DNA of 64,000 nucleotides, taken from positions 1 to 64,000 of the forward strand of contig CANQJC010000007.1 in the NCBI GenBank assembly GCA_947624165.1, read 5' to 3'. The position numbers and the translations under genes were made by a program. Origin of the DNA: an uncultured Clostridia bacterium. GTDB lineage: Bacteria; Bacillota; Clostridia; UBA1381. How positions within the stretch are numbered: the first letter of the stretch is position 1; the number at the start of each line of letters is the position of its first letter. Below the pieces are notes generated by a model. It ran no database searches. It saw nothing but the letters and a program-made list of their open reading frames with translations, and was not told the origin of the DNA. Of this stretch, positions 42,854 through 52,632 are shown one piece after another.

Positions 42854-44194
42854 ATGACGGAAACAAAAAACGATTTTTCCAAAGGAAACATATTGACAAA
42901 TATGCTCTCGCTCGCGCTTCCGATGACGCTGGCGCAGCTTGTGAACGTTCTGTACAACATCATCGACAGAATATATATCGGCAGGATAGGCAACGGCGCG
43001 ACGCTGGCACTGACGGCTCTGGGAGTGTGTCTGCCACTCATAACAATGGTTACGGCGTTTGCGAATCTCATCGGTATGGGCGGCGCGCCCCTTTTTTCGA
43101 TCGAACGCGGAGCGGGACGCAGAAAAGAAGCCGAGGCTATCCTCGGAAACAGTTTTACGCTTCTTATTATTTTAAGCGTGATACTCACCGTCCTCGGCGA
43201 AATATTCAAAAAACCGCTTCTGATGCTTCTGGGAGCGAGCGCGGACACTCTGCCCTACGCCGATTCATACATAACGATATATTTTCTCGGCAACATATTC
43301 GTGATGATGACGCTCGGTCTGAACAGTTTTATAAACGCGGAGGGCTTCGGCAAAACGGGTATGCTGACTGTCGTGATAGGCGCGGTCATTAACATAGTCC
43401 TCGACCCCGTCTTTATATTCGCTCTCAACATGGGCGTTTCCGGCGCGGCGGCGGCGACCGTTATCTCGCAGTTCGCGTCCGCGGTGTGGACGTATCGCTT
43501 CCTGCGCAGCGACAAAGCCGACATAAAGATAAATTTCAAAAGACTTCATCTCGCGGCAAGGCGCGTCAAAAGGATACTGACCCTCGGCGCGTCGGGGTTT
43601 ACAATGGCTGTGACAAACAGTCTTGTGTCTATGACCTGTAACTTCGCGCTCGCGCATCACGGCGGCGATCTGTACATAGGCGCGATGACTATCATCAATT
43701 CGGTACGCGAGATATTCTCCATGCCGGTCACCGGCTTTTCGCACAGCTCGCAGCCGATAATAGGCTACAACTACGGCGCGGGCGAATACGGTCGGGTCAA
43801 GCAGGCGATACGATACCTTTCGATAATCCTTATCGCGTATACCGCGGCGGCGTGGGCGGCGATATCGCTCCTGCCGCACTTCCTTATCGGAATATTCAGC
43901 GACGACGCGGCTCTCATGGCGGTCGGAGTGCCGTCGATGCACATATATTTCTTCGGATTCTTCATGATGGCTTTACAGTTTTCGGGACAAAGCACATTTA
44001 CCGCGCTCGGACGTTCAAAGCAGGCGATGTTCTTTTCCGTATTCAGAAAGGTCATAATAGTAATACCGCTTACGCTCCTTCTACCGCATTGGTTCGGCGT
44101 GAACGGCGTATTCATAGCGGAGCCGGTATCCAACTTCATAGGCGGCGCGGCTTGCTTTGCCACTATGATGCTCACCGTTTACAGAAAGCTTTAA
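42854..44194 (+). CDS. MATE family efflux transporter
   Basis: LPMTLAQLVNVLYNIIDRIYIGRIGNGATLALTALGV; 12-TM-like hydrophobicity. Confidence 0.93.
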   Translation: MTETKNDFSKGNILTNMLSLALPMTLAQLVNVLYNIIDRIYIGRIGNGATLALTALGVCLPLITMVTAFANLIGMGGAPLFSIERGAGRRKEAEAILGNSFTLLIILSVILTVLGEIFKKPLLMLLGASADTLPYADSYITIYFLGNIFVMMTLGLNSFINAEGFGKTGMLTVVIGAVINIVLDPVFIFALNMGVSGAAAATVISQFASAVWTYRFLRSDKADIKINFKRLHLAARRVKRILTLGASGFTMAVTNSLVSMTCNFALAHHGGDLYIGAMTIINSVREIFSMPVTGFSHSSQPIIGYNYGAGEYGRVKQAIRYLSIILIAYTAAAWAAISLLPHFLIGIFSDDAALMAVGVPSMHIYFFGFFMMALQFSGQSTFTALGRSKQAMFFSVFRKVIIVIPLTLLLPHWFGVNGVFIAEPVSNFIGGAACFATMMLTVYRKL

Positions 44195-44207
44195 AGATTA
44201 TAATTTT

Positions 44208-44242
44208 GGGGACGTTAAAGCTGTCTTTAACGTCCCCTTTTT
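44208..44242 (+). terminator. Perfect 13-bp hairpin terminator after MATE gene
   Basis: ggggacgttaaag ctgt ctttaacgtcccc ttttt. Confidence 0.88.
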
Positions 44243-44279
44243 CGGGCATTACCGTGCGGCCGGCTGTTTGCGCAAAAAA

Positions 44280-44312
44280 AGGACAGAGAGTCTTCTCTCT
44301 GTCCGTTCTTTT
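44280..44312 (-). terminator. Hairpin terminator at the end of the kinase/FHA cluster
   Basis: ggacagaga gtct tctctgtcc with flanking A/T tracts. Confidence 0.75.
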
Positions 44313-45127
44313 TAATAGCTTAAGCTGTTATATATATCGTTTATATACACGTCGTAAAGCTCGTGCTGAGAAGCGGGCGAATCGAAATCGAACCAATAGA
44401 GATTGCCGTTCGCGAATTTGCAGAAGCGGTAATATTCCATCGAGCCGTTACGAACGTTGCAGGCGTAATAGTCGCTTCCCGTCGCTTCGTATATTATGGT
44501 TCCCGGGTGCTCTGAAAGATACTGCGCGCGGGACGAGCTTACCGTCTCGCCCTGATTCGGCTTCGCCACGATTTTCTCAACGGCTCTTCCGTCCTGAGAA
44601 CGAACCGTGTAGAGCGTCAGCGTACCTCCGTCGTTATATACTGTAAAGTCCGCCGGATACGCGCACGAGAAGTCATACGTCTCGCTGTAATACGTCTTAT
44701 AACCGCCCGACGACGGCTTACTTTCCTGCTTTGGAGCAGGAGCCGGAGTACCCTTTTCTTCCTGCACCGGCACGTACACTATCTGCGGCGTGGGCGCGGG
44801 CGGCGCGGGTGTGGCGGTGGGAACCGGCGTGGGCGCGGGCGTGGGCGTCGGCTTCGGAGCAAAAGGTGAATTGTCGCTTACGACCAAAAACGTCAAAATC
44901 ATCACGACCGCAAAGACGAGTACAGCCGCGCCGACACATACAGCCACGATAATGCCCTTGTTATTGTTGTTCCCGTTATTGTTTGGCATCGGGGGCGGAG
45001 GTACGGGCGGCATACCGTTCATACCCGTCATCGGAGCCATAGGTTCGCCGTTCGAGATCGCCGTTCCGCACTTCGGGCAGAAGGTAGCGTCATCGTTTAT
45101 GTACCCTCCGCATTTCGGACACATCAT
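44312..45127 (-). CDS. Zinc-ribbon single-TM protein with unknown extracellular domain
   Basis: MMCPKCGGYINDDATFCPKCGTAIS; TM; Pro-rich linker; C-terminal domain. Confidence 0.8.
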   Translation of the reverse strand: MMCPKCGGYINDDATFCPKCGTAISNGEPMAPMTGMNGMPPVPPPPMPNNNGNNNNKGIIVAVCVGAAVLVFAVVMILTFLVVSDNSPFAPKPTPTPAPTPVPTATPAPPAPTPQIVYVPVQEEKGTPAPAPKQESKPSSGGYKTYYSETYDFSCAYPADFTVYNDGGTLTLYTVRSQDGRAVEKIVAKPNQGETVSSSRAQYLSEHPGTIIYEATGSDYYACNVRNGSMEYYRFCKFANGNLYWFDFDSPASQHELYDVYINDIYNSLSY

Positions 45128-45188
45128 AATTCATTCATTCCTTTCAAAATTTTATTTATTCCAACCGCTTTCGCGCGGTTTTGATTTG

Positions 45189-46664
45189 TCAAAAAATCAG
45201 CTTGAATTCCTCGCTGCCGAACATGATCGAATCTCCGTTCGAAACCTCTGTCGGCGAGTTTATGAGTCTGCCGTTCACAAGCGTTCCGTTTACCGAGTTT
45301 AAATCCTCAAGATACAGTTTTCCGTTTCTCAGCGACAATGACGCGTGTGTGCCGGAAATCGTCTGCGCGCCGAGCGCGATCGCGCATCTGCCGCTGTTTC
45401 TGCCGATGATTATACTGTCGGTTATCGTCGCGGTATAATTCTGTCCCGACGCGGAACGCAGCGTTACGCCTACGCCGCTCACAGTCGGAGCGTATTCCTG
45501 ACCGACGGTGTTATATGAATTGTCATAGGTCGAGGTATCGGCGGTAAAATTATTATATGTTTCGGGCTGAATATAATTGTCCTTTTTCTTGCTGAGAGCT
45601 ATCGGGATTATGATAGCCGCGGCGATGAGAGCCGCGCCGAGCGCGGACAAAAGGATTATAAGACGCTTTTTCTTCGCCGCGTCGTTCGCGTCGTTCTCCT
45701 CCTCGTTCACCTTCTGCGACAGCGTCGAGCTGCCTGACTCCTCGTCCGTCTTGCTCATTACGAACTTAACGCTGTCCTCGGCGACCTTGTCGCCTTCGGC
45801 TACGCGTACCTTGAACGTATGCTCCGCGTTGTCCGCGGCGATCGAGCCGAGCGGGAAATCAACGGTATACGTATTTTGTATACTGTCTTTTATCCAGCCG
45901 TACACCGTATCGATATTCTTGTTTGACATATCGTATATCGTGCCGCCGGAATACTCCGTAACGGAATTGAGCGTGGCGCGTCCGCGTTCATTGTCGGAAC
46001 CTGGCATCTGCATACTGTACACGGGTATGAGCGCGGCTTTCAGCTGTGCGTACACGTCGTTTTCGCTTATACCGCCCGCGTAATCGTTCAAGCCGTCCGT
46101 AATCAGGATTATGTTTCTTCTTTTCGGCAGACCCTTGTCGTTACGCGTCGCGAGTTTCAGAGACTGCGAAAGCGCGCCGTAAAGCTGAGTGCTTCTGTCG
46201 TTGTTCGTAATACTGTCGACGGCGGCGTTCACGGCGTTTTTATCGCCCGTAAAATCGGTCAGCGTCTTTACGTCGTCGCCGAACGTCATAACGGCTATTC
46301 TGTCCTTTTCCTTCATATTCGCAGCCCATGTCTTGATAGCCGCCTTTACCTTGAGCATCTGCGCGTCGGCAACGGAGCCGGAAATGTCTACAAGGAATAT
46401 GTCGGCTACTCCCTCGCCCGTATCGGCAAAGCGCGACACGTCGGACGTTGTGAGCTTTGTTCCGTCTATGTAACCGACAACCGACGACCTGTCGGGTTTT
46501 TTGACGGGCGCGTCGTTCTGGTCCTGAATATCTATATACGCGCGCGCTATATCGGAAAAGCAATAGATCTGGCGCGTCTGCGTTTTATACAGAGGTCCGG
46601 CGTAAGCCGTGACCGTCATCATGCACATGAGAGCGGCAAGAACCGCTCCTATTTTCTTTACCAT
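45189..46664 (-). CDS. VWA domain-TM-FHA domain protein
   Basis: Signal peptide; VDISGSVADAQMLKVKAAI (MIDAS); TM; IIGRNSGRCAIALGAQTISGTHASLSLRNGKLYLEDLNSVNGTLVNG; likely start MVKKIGAV. Confidence 0.9.
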   Translation of the reverse strand: MVKKIGAVLAALMCMMTVTAYAGPLYKTQTRQIYCFSDIARAYIDIQDQNDAPVKKPDRSSVVGYIDGTKLTTSDVSRFADTGEGVADIFLVDISGSVADAQMLKVKAAIKTWAANMKEKDRIAVMTFGDDVKTLTDFTGDKNAVNAAVDSITNNDRSTQLYGALSQSLKLATRNDKGLPKRRNIILITDGLNDYAGGISENDVYAQLKAALIPVYSMQMPGSDNERGRATLNSVTEYSGGTIYDMSNKNIDTVYGWIKDSIQNTYTVDFPLGSIAADNAEHTFKVRVAEGDKVAEDSVKFVMSKTDEESGSSTLSQKVNEEENDANDAAKKKRLIILLSALGAALIAAAIIIPIALSKKKDNYIQPETYNNFTADTSTYDNSYNTVGQEYAPTVSGVGVTLRSASGQNYTATITDSIIIGRNSGRCAIALGAQTISGTHASLSLRNGKLYLEDLNSVNGTLVNGRLINSPTEVSNGDSIMFGSEEFKLIF

Positions 46665-47242
46665 GAGAAATCCCCCCCGCACAGCGGTATGAACATCAGC
46701 TTTGTCTGACCAAGCTCTATGATGTCGCCGCGATTAAGCTCTACGGGTACAAATACCTCCTCGTCGTTAAGGAACACAAGTCCGTGTCCGTCCCCCGGTA
46801 CGAGACGGAAGCTGCCGTTCTTCGGATTGAAGCTTATAACGGCATGATTGTTCCGCGAAATACTCTCATCCCCCATGATGGAAATGTCCATGGAGCGGTC
46901 GCGTCCTATAAAGTTGCGTTCGGATTTTATGCGGTAATCCTGTCCCCTTGAAGGACCGTCCACACATACCACCCAGCCGACAACGGGATCGATACCTGTT
47001 TTCTTTTTCATGATACCTACCGTTTTGCCGTCGTCTCCGGCGGCTGCCTGCCGTTTTGCGATCTCCTCCGGCGACATCGCGACGGTACGTCCCACGGTCG
47101 CGTCCGCGGACGCGCCGGGCTGCGACTGCATAATTATCGGCATAGTCTTGGAGGCGTCCATGTTCGAAATACCGCAGTAGGGACACTGTTGATATTTCAT
47201 GTCGTCATAGAAGTGTCCGTTAGAGCATCTTTTCATTCCCAT
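46658..47242 (-). CDS. Zinc-ribbon/FHA domain protein
   Basis: CSNGHFYDDMKYQQCPYCG; FIGRDRSMDISIMGDESISRNNHAVISF. Confidence 0.88.
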   Translation of the reverse strand: MGMKRCSNGHFYDDMKYQQCPYCGISNMDASKTMPIIMQSQPGASADATVGRTVAMSPEEIAKRQAAAGDDGKTVGIMKKKTGIDPVVGWVVCVDGPSRGQDYRIKSERNFIGRDRSMDISIMGDESISRNNHAVISFNPKNGSFRLVPGDGHGLVFLNDEEVFVPVELNRGDIIELGQTKLMFIPLCGGDFSW

Positions 47243-47279
47243 TTTTTAATCATCCTTTCTGTTTTATTATAATAATAAA

Positions 47280-47996
47280 TTACATGAAAATTACTATCGC
47301 GCTGTAATTGTCCGAATCGGACGGAGCGCGTTTTTCCCTGCGCTCGACCATTTTATCCAGCCAACGTCTGGGAGATGTGCAGCGTTTGAGCGTTTTTTCC
47401 ATAAAATCCTCGTCGACGTATTCCCAGAACCCGTCGGTGCAGAGCATGAATTTTGTATCCTCGTCCACTCTTATCGGTTCGGAAATTTCGGGACGGAACT
47501 TCGAGCCGTCGCTGAGCGTGCGAAGAAGCTTATTCTGATCCGGACTTGTGCGTATATCGTCATAGCTTATCTCTCCCGACATAAACTCCGCGAACGCGAC
47601 GCTGTGGTCGTCCGTAATTTCCTGTATCAGATGTTTCTGTATTCTGTAAACACGGCTGTCGCCGCAATGCGCCCACAACGCTTTTCTGCCGTCGGTGAGA
47701 AGCAGGGCGACGGTCGTTCCCATACGCGAATACTGCGGCGCGGAAGCGCGTTTTTCCGCTATCGCGTTTTGAGCGGCTTCAAGATACGCATAAACAACAT
47801 CTTTCGATATTTCCGCCTGAGCGCGGAAGCAGTCGGTTATCGTTTTTGCCGCAAGCGCGGCGGCAGCGTCGCCGCTTCCGTGACCGCCCAGTCCGTCGGC
47901 AATAACGAAACAGCATATGTTATTCTTCCTTACGCATCGTATAGCGTCCTCGTTGCGCGATCTACCGCCTATGTCGCTGACAGACGCGTATCTCAT
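47280..47996 (-). CDS. PP2C-family protein phosphatase
   Basis: GGRSRNEDA; VIADGLGGHGSGD; WAHCGDSRVYRI; LCTDGFWEYV; DNYSAIVI. Confidence 0.93.
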   Translation of the reverse strand: MRYASVSDIGGRSRNEDAIRCVRKNNICCFVIADGLGGHGSGDAAAALAAKTITDCFRAQAEISKDVVYAYLEAAQNAIAEKRASAPQYSRMGTTVALLLTDGRKALWAHCGDSRVYRIQKHLIQEITDDHSVAFAEFMSGEISYDDIRTSPDQNKLLRTLSDGSKFRPEISEPIRVDEDTKFMLCTDGFWEYVDEDFMEKTLKRCTSPRRWLDKMVERREKRAPSDSDNYSAIVIFM

Positions 47997-49093
47997 TGTT
48001 CCGCACCCCCCTCGACGGTCATAAACGCGGTATTCCCCGTACCGACGTTAAACACCGTGCCGGAGGGTATGTACTTGGGGACGTTCGGTTCAAGCTTTTC
48101 TCCGTTGACATATGTGCCGTGCGTTGACGAGAGGTCCGTAATAATAAACGAGTGCTTCATTTCGTCGTAACGCACTCCGCAATGACAGCGGCTCACTTTT
48201 GTGTCGCTCAGTATCACTACCTGGCATATTTTCGCGTCGCGTCCTATGTTTATCGTCTCCGAGGTCACGGGGATCTCCTGTCCGTTGAAATCTCCCGCCG
48301 TACCGACAAGACGCGGACGGTTTTTCTTTTTCTTGTTGAACGACGATACCGCAAATATCACGGCTGCCGCCACTATTGCAGCGATAAGCGCGGCTGCCAA
48401 AAGCGTGTAAAGGATCGTCGCCTTCTTATATTCTATCTGATTGTTCGTCAGCATCTCCGAGATCGCTTCGCCCGTTATCGCCTTGTTCGCGCCCGCGTTA
48501 CCGTCGTAATAGCATATGCCGACAGCGGCTCCGCTCCTGTCGCACAGCATACCGCCGCTGTTGCGCTCGCTTATCCGAGCCGAGGTCTGGTACACTCCGA
48601 CCTCTATGCCGCCAGACGAAAGATCGCTTTTCGCCATTATCGTTCCTTCGGTCACGGCGGTCTCGTCGTCCGACGCGTAATAACCGACGGCGTATACCGG
48701 CGCGCCTTCTTTGATTTCCTTTATCTTTATTTTTATCGGTTTCACGCCGACGAGCGGCTCGCTCAATTCAAGCACGGCGAGGTTCGACTTTGCGTCCGAC
48801 GCTATCACGCTTGCTTTAACGTTCTGCTCGTCGCTCGTTCCGACAAGTATCTCGCCGTTTTCTACGGAGCGCAGACACGTCAGAATATACTTCGCGTCCT
48901 TGTCCTTACCTATCGCTATACCCGTTGTCTTTTCGGTCCCGAGATTTGTTTTCACGGTCAGCCTGACAGCCGAGGACGCGGCGCGGCTTACCGCTGCCGG
49001 AACATCGGCGGCAAACGCCGTGACGCACATGACGAAAGCGGCAAGTACAGCCGTTATAACGCTTAAAACTCTTTTTTTCATACCAATACACAT
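47993..49093 (-). CDS. Trypsin/DegP-like domain (probably catalytically inactive)-TM-FHA protein
   Basis: Signal peptide; TGIAIGKDKDAKYILTCLRSVENG...SNLAVLEL...NSGGMLCD; TM; FHA INIGRDAKICQVVILSDTKVSRCHCGVRYDE. Confidence 0.8.
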   Translation of the reverse strand: MCIGMKKRVLSVITAVLAAFVMCVTAFAADVPAAVSRAASSAVRLTVKTNLGTEKTTGIAIGKDKDAKYILTCLRSVENGEILVGTSDEQNVKASVIASDAKSNLAVLELSEPLVGVKPIKIKIKEIKEGAPVYAVGYYASDDETAVTEGTIMAKSDLSSGGIEVGVYQTSARISERNSGGMLCDRSGAAVGICYYDGNAGANKAITGEAISEMLTNNQIEYKKATILYTLLAAALIAAIVAAAVIFAVSSFNKKKKNRPRLVGTAGDFNGQEIPVTSETINIGRDAKICQVVILSDTKVSRCHCGVRYDEMKHSFIITDLSSTHGTYVNGEKLEPNVPKYIPSGTVFNVGTGNTAFMTVEGGAEQ

Positions 49094-49100
49094 CCCTTCA

Positions 49101-49877
49101 TCAGTCTATGTCCATCAATACCACCGTTATGTTATCCTGAGCGGCAATATTCTTTTTCATTGCGGCTTCAACGAGCACGTCGCACACGTCGTCGTCCGCG
49201 TCGTATATTATTCTCGACATCTCCGCTTCCGAAAGCGAACGGTAAAGTCCGTCGGAGCAAAGAAGTATCGAATCGCCGGATATAAGCGGGAATATCCCGG
49301 GATTTATATCCATTTCTTCAAGCTCGTTCATACCGATATAGCTTGTCAGAGCGGCTCGGTTGGGGTCGGAATACGCCGCCGAACGCGAGATCTCTCCGTT
49401 TTCCGCCATTCGTTTGAGTACCTGCTCGTAATTATGTTCTATATTTATACGTCTGACGCTGCCGTTACGGTAAAGATAAATTCTGCTGTCGCCTATCGAG
49501 AGCCAGTACAGCCGCCACCTCTTTATCACAGCCGCGCACAGCGTCGTACCCGCGCCCTCTATCGAGAGTACAGCCCTGTTTGCCGCGTGCGCCGCTTTTA
49601 CGAGCGCGTCGTTTACTTCAAGTCCGCGAACCATTCCCGCGCGGTATTCGCGCAAAAACACTTCCGTCGCGGTCCTGCTTGCTTCTCTGCCGTTCTCAAG
49701 ACCGCCCATGCCGTCCGCAAGGACACTTACCGCGCCCATGAGCATACGCTCCTCCTTGTTGAATATATCGGAATACGCAAAATAATCCTGCTGCTCCGCG
49801 CGACGTCCGATATGCTGGGCGTTATACGGCGTTATCATTTGCGGACGTTTCATATTAACCGTCTTTTTTTTATTCAT
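49101..49877 (-). CDS. PP2C-family protein phosphatase
   Basis: RRAEQQDYF; SVLADGMGGLENG; SIGDSRIYLYR; LLCSDGLYRSL; AQDNITVVLM. Confidence 0.92.
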   Translation of the reverse strand: MNKKKTVNMKRPQMITPYNAQHIGRRAEQQDYFAYSDIFNKEERMLMGAVSVLADGMGGLENGREASRTATEVFLREYRAGMVRGLEVNDALVKAAHAANRAVLSIEGAGTTLCAAVIKRWRLYWLSIGDSRIYLYRNGSVRRINIEHNYEQVLKRMAENGEISRSAAYSDPNRAALTSYIGMNELEEMDINPGIFPLISGDSILLCSDGLYRSLSEAEMSRIIYDADDDVCDVLVEAAMKKNIAAQDNITVVLMDID

Positions 49878-49895
49878 ATATCCGTTACCTTTCCG

Positions 49896-51602
49896 TTAAT
49901 ATACCTGAACTTCGCTTATACAGATATCCTCCCAGTCGCCGTAATATGTTTCAAGGACGTGAATACTTATATAAGTCGTGTCTACGGGCGCGTCGAAACG
50001 TATGTCCTGCATTATGCCGAACTGATCTATTCCGAATTCCTGCGTTTTCTGACCTCCCTCGTATTCGACCATTACTTTTGTGATACGTCTGTTCCTTGTG
50101 TAGGTCTGCTCGGACTTGAAATATCCGTTTGACATTCTGATACCCGTCACATGCTGTCTCGTTTCGGCTGTGAGAGTGAGCGTCGGCTTCAGACTTATGT
50201 TTCTGTCGGCTGACCATGCGGTGGCGGGATTTCCGTCGATCGCGTAAACAGGGAAATATTCCACAGGCGAGCCGGACGTCATATCCGTGTCGCGTGTTGA
50301 CGACGCTTCCACTCCCGTGAATACGGGAGCGGGCGGGGGCGTCGGAGCCGCCGTCACGGTCGGCGTAGGCTCGGCCGCCGCCTCCTCCGGCTCTGACGAC
50401 GTATAATTCATAACGAAGAAGAATATAACCAGCGCGATAAGTATCGCCGCTGCCGCTCCTATTCCCGCGATAACAAACGGGAGAAGCGACTTCTTCTTTT
50501 GATACTGCATTGTATTATTATATTGAACCGTGTTGTAGGGCGTCTGCGTCTGCGTGCCGTAGGCGTTGTTAAACGTCTGAGAAACGTTCGGCGCAGCCGT
50601 GCTTGTCTGTCCCGCCGGAATAGGCGTGTACTGTCCGTTGTAAAGGGCGTTGTAAAGCTCCGAAACGTTTTGGAATCTGTTCGACGCAACGATCTCCATT
50701 CCACGCATGAGCGCGGCTTCCTTAATAGGGTCTATCTGCACTCCGAGCGCGGACGGACGCACAAGCGTGTCGCGCTGCATTCTTTCGAGTGCTTCAACGG
50801 GCTGCGTACCCGTGATCGCTCTGTACATAGTCGCGCAAAGCGCGTATATATCCGTCCAAGGTCCCTGCTTTCCGTGGCTTCTGTACTGCTCCTCAGGCGC
50901 ATAACCCGGTTTTAACTGTATGGAAAGGCTTTTCTGACCGTCGGCACTTATGTCACGCGCCGCGCCGAAGTCGAGAAGCTTTACCTTCGAATCGGCTGTT
51001 ATCATTATATTGTCGGGACTGATATCACGATGTATAAGCCCTTGGTTATGTACTTCAATCAGCGACTTCATGAGCGGCTGCATCATCGCAAAAATATTTT
51101 CGGGCGGCGTCTTTCCGCCGTTACGCTTCAGGAAATCCTTGAGCGTTTCTCCCTCGACGTATTCCATTACTATATACGCCGTGCCGTTCTCCATGAAGAA
51201 GTCCTTCACCGACACTATTCCCGGGAGATTGTCGAATTTTGCGAGCGTCTTTGCTTCGTTGATGAATTTGTCGCGTCCCTGAATGAACATGTCCTGTCCT
51301 GTCCCTGAAAACACCGTTACGGTGTCCGTTCCGCTCACGTCGCGCGAAGCAAAGCCGTTCGGGAAATACTCCTTGATAGCAAGTTTTATCTCAAGATTAA
51401 GCTCGTATCCGACATACGTTATGCCGAAGCCGCCTTCTCCTATCGCTTTTCCGACAAGATATTTTCCGTTAAGCAGCGTGCCCGGGCGCAGATGATGCGG
51501 CGGAGCGTCGTATGTCGACTCGTCAAAGCCGCATTTCGGGCATATCTTCACTCCTCCTCTGTCCGCCATGCACGCAGGACAAAAATTATTGATATCCTTC
51601 AT
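49896..51602 (-). CDS. Ser/Thr protein kinase with N-terminal zinc ribbon, TM and discoidin/NADase-type glycan-binding-like ectodomain
   Basis: FCPACMADRGGVKICPKCGFD; GEGGFGITYVGYE; LIHRDISPDNIMI; LLDFGAARDIS; YAPEEQY; TM; YAIDGNPATAWSAD. Confidence 0.93.
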   Translation of the reverse strand: MKDINNFCPACMADRGGVKICPKCGFDESTYDAPPHHLRPGTLLNGKYLVGKAIGEGGFGITYVGYELNLEIKLAIKEYFPNGFASRDVSGTDTVTVFSGTGQDMFIQGRDKFINEAKTLAKFDNLPGIVSVKDFFMENGTAYIVMEYVEGETLKDFLKRNGGKTPPENIFAMMQPLMKSLIEVHNQGLIHRDISPDNIMITADSKVKLLDFGAARDISADGQKSLSIQLKPGYAPEEQYRSHGKQGPWTDIYALCATMYRAITGTQPVEALERMQRDTLVRPSALGVQIDPIKEAALMRGMEIVASNRFQNVSELYNALYNGQYTPIPAGQTSTAAPNVSQTFNNAYGTQTQTPYNTVQYNNTMQYQKKKSLLPFVIAGIGAAAAILIALVIFFFVMNYTSSEPEEAAAEPTPTVTAAPTPPPAPVFTGVEASSTRDTDMTSGSPVEYFPVYAIDGNPATAWSADRNISLKPTLTLTAETRQHVTGIRMSNGYFKSEQTYTRNRRITKVMVEYEGGQKTQEFGIDQFGIMQDIRFDAPVDTTYISIHVLETYYGDWEDICISEVQVY

Positions 51603-51713
51603 TTACAACTCACCATTCCTTATATTTGTTAAAAACGGTACGCCGCCGTATCGTACGGCATTATATTCCGTTTTCGGCTGTTTTATGTGCGATCCGTATA
51701 TTTTATATCGTTT

Positions 51714-52628
51714 TTACCCGTAAAATATATCGGTCAATACCTCCTCGGGAGTGAGGTGCGTATAATCGTCGGGGTCCGTCAGCACGCCGCGTCCGTCGGT
51801 ATACCATCTGAAGCGGTCATAATTCGTCAGATACGAGATGTTTTTAAGGCAATCGCTGTACTTGGAGTACCATTCGGGGAAGCGTTCGCTCATAAACTTC
51901 TCCGCTATTCTGACCGCTTCGCTGTCCGCGCCGCCGTCCGGCGTGACCGTTCCGCATATCCTTACGCCCGGGGGACTGGAGTTTACCAAAACGACGCTTC
52001 CGTCCGAGCATTGTCCCAGAGATATCCACACGTGCATATCGCTCGGAGAACTCATTATATCGCCGGGCGCGTAATCGTTCACGTTCACGTTATCCGTTTT
52101 CTCGCCGTATCCCATCGCGGCGAGCTTGTCGGCATATTCCTGCGCGTAAAAAACGTATCCGTCGCGTCCGTTCTCGGTTTCGAGCGTATTATATACGACC
52201 CAGCCGAGATAACCCGAACAGTCAAGCCCCTTTGTTATTTCGTAACGATGCAGGGAATTGTCGTAATCGGCTGTCTGCTGCTCGTAAAACTCGCGCCACT
52301 CGTTCGGAATACCCAATGTGACGGCGTATTCGCCCGCGCCGGTGTCTTCCTTGTTCCAGCCGCCGCCGTACACGTACATTGTGGAGCCGACAGGCTGCAT
52401 CGACGTTTTTAAGAATTTCTTTATCGTCGCGCCGGCTGTCTCCGCATCGTCGGTCAAAGCCGGCGTTTCAGCCGGAGGCTGCGTCTCGGACACGGCTTCC
52501 GTCGCCTGATCGGGCTGCGTTTCGCGCGTTGTTTTCAGTTTTATGATCACCGCCGTAAATGCAAGGAGAACCGCAAGCATAAAGCATACGACGGCGGAAA
52601 TAAGTATTATTGTCTTTCTGTTGCTCAT
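51714..52628 (-). CDS. Membrane-anchored NlpC/P60-like cysteine hydrolase
   Basis: N-terminal TM; KGLDCSGYLGWVVYN; YAPGDIMSSPSDMHVWISLG. Confidence 0.72.
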   Translation of the reverse strand: MSNRKTIILISAVVCFMLAVLLAFTAVIIKLKTTRETQPDQATEAVSETQPPAETPALTDDAETAGATIKKFLKTSMQPVGSTMYVYGGGWNKEDTGAGEYAVTLGIPNEWREFYEQQTADYDNSLHRYEITKGLDCSGYLGWVVYNTLETENGRDGYVFYAQEYADKLAAMGYGEKTDNVNVNDYAPGDIMSSPSDMHVWISLGQCSDGSVVLVNSSPPGVRICGTVTPDGGADSEAVRIAEKFMSERFPEWYSKYSDCLKNISYLTNYDRFRWYTDGRGVLTDPDDYTHLTPEEVLTDIFYG

Positions 52629-52632
52629 GGCG

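Noticed and set aside
48711-50132. 473-aa plus-strand ORF spanning two minus-strand genes
   Set aside because: Antisense to the pseudoprotease-FHA, PP2C and kinase genes; no domain or RBS.
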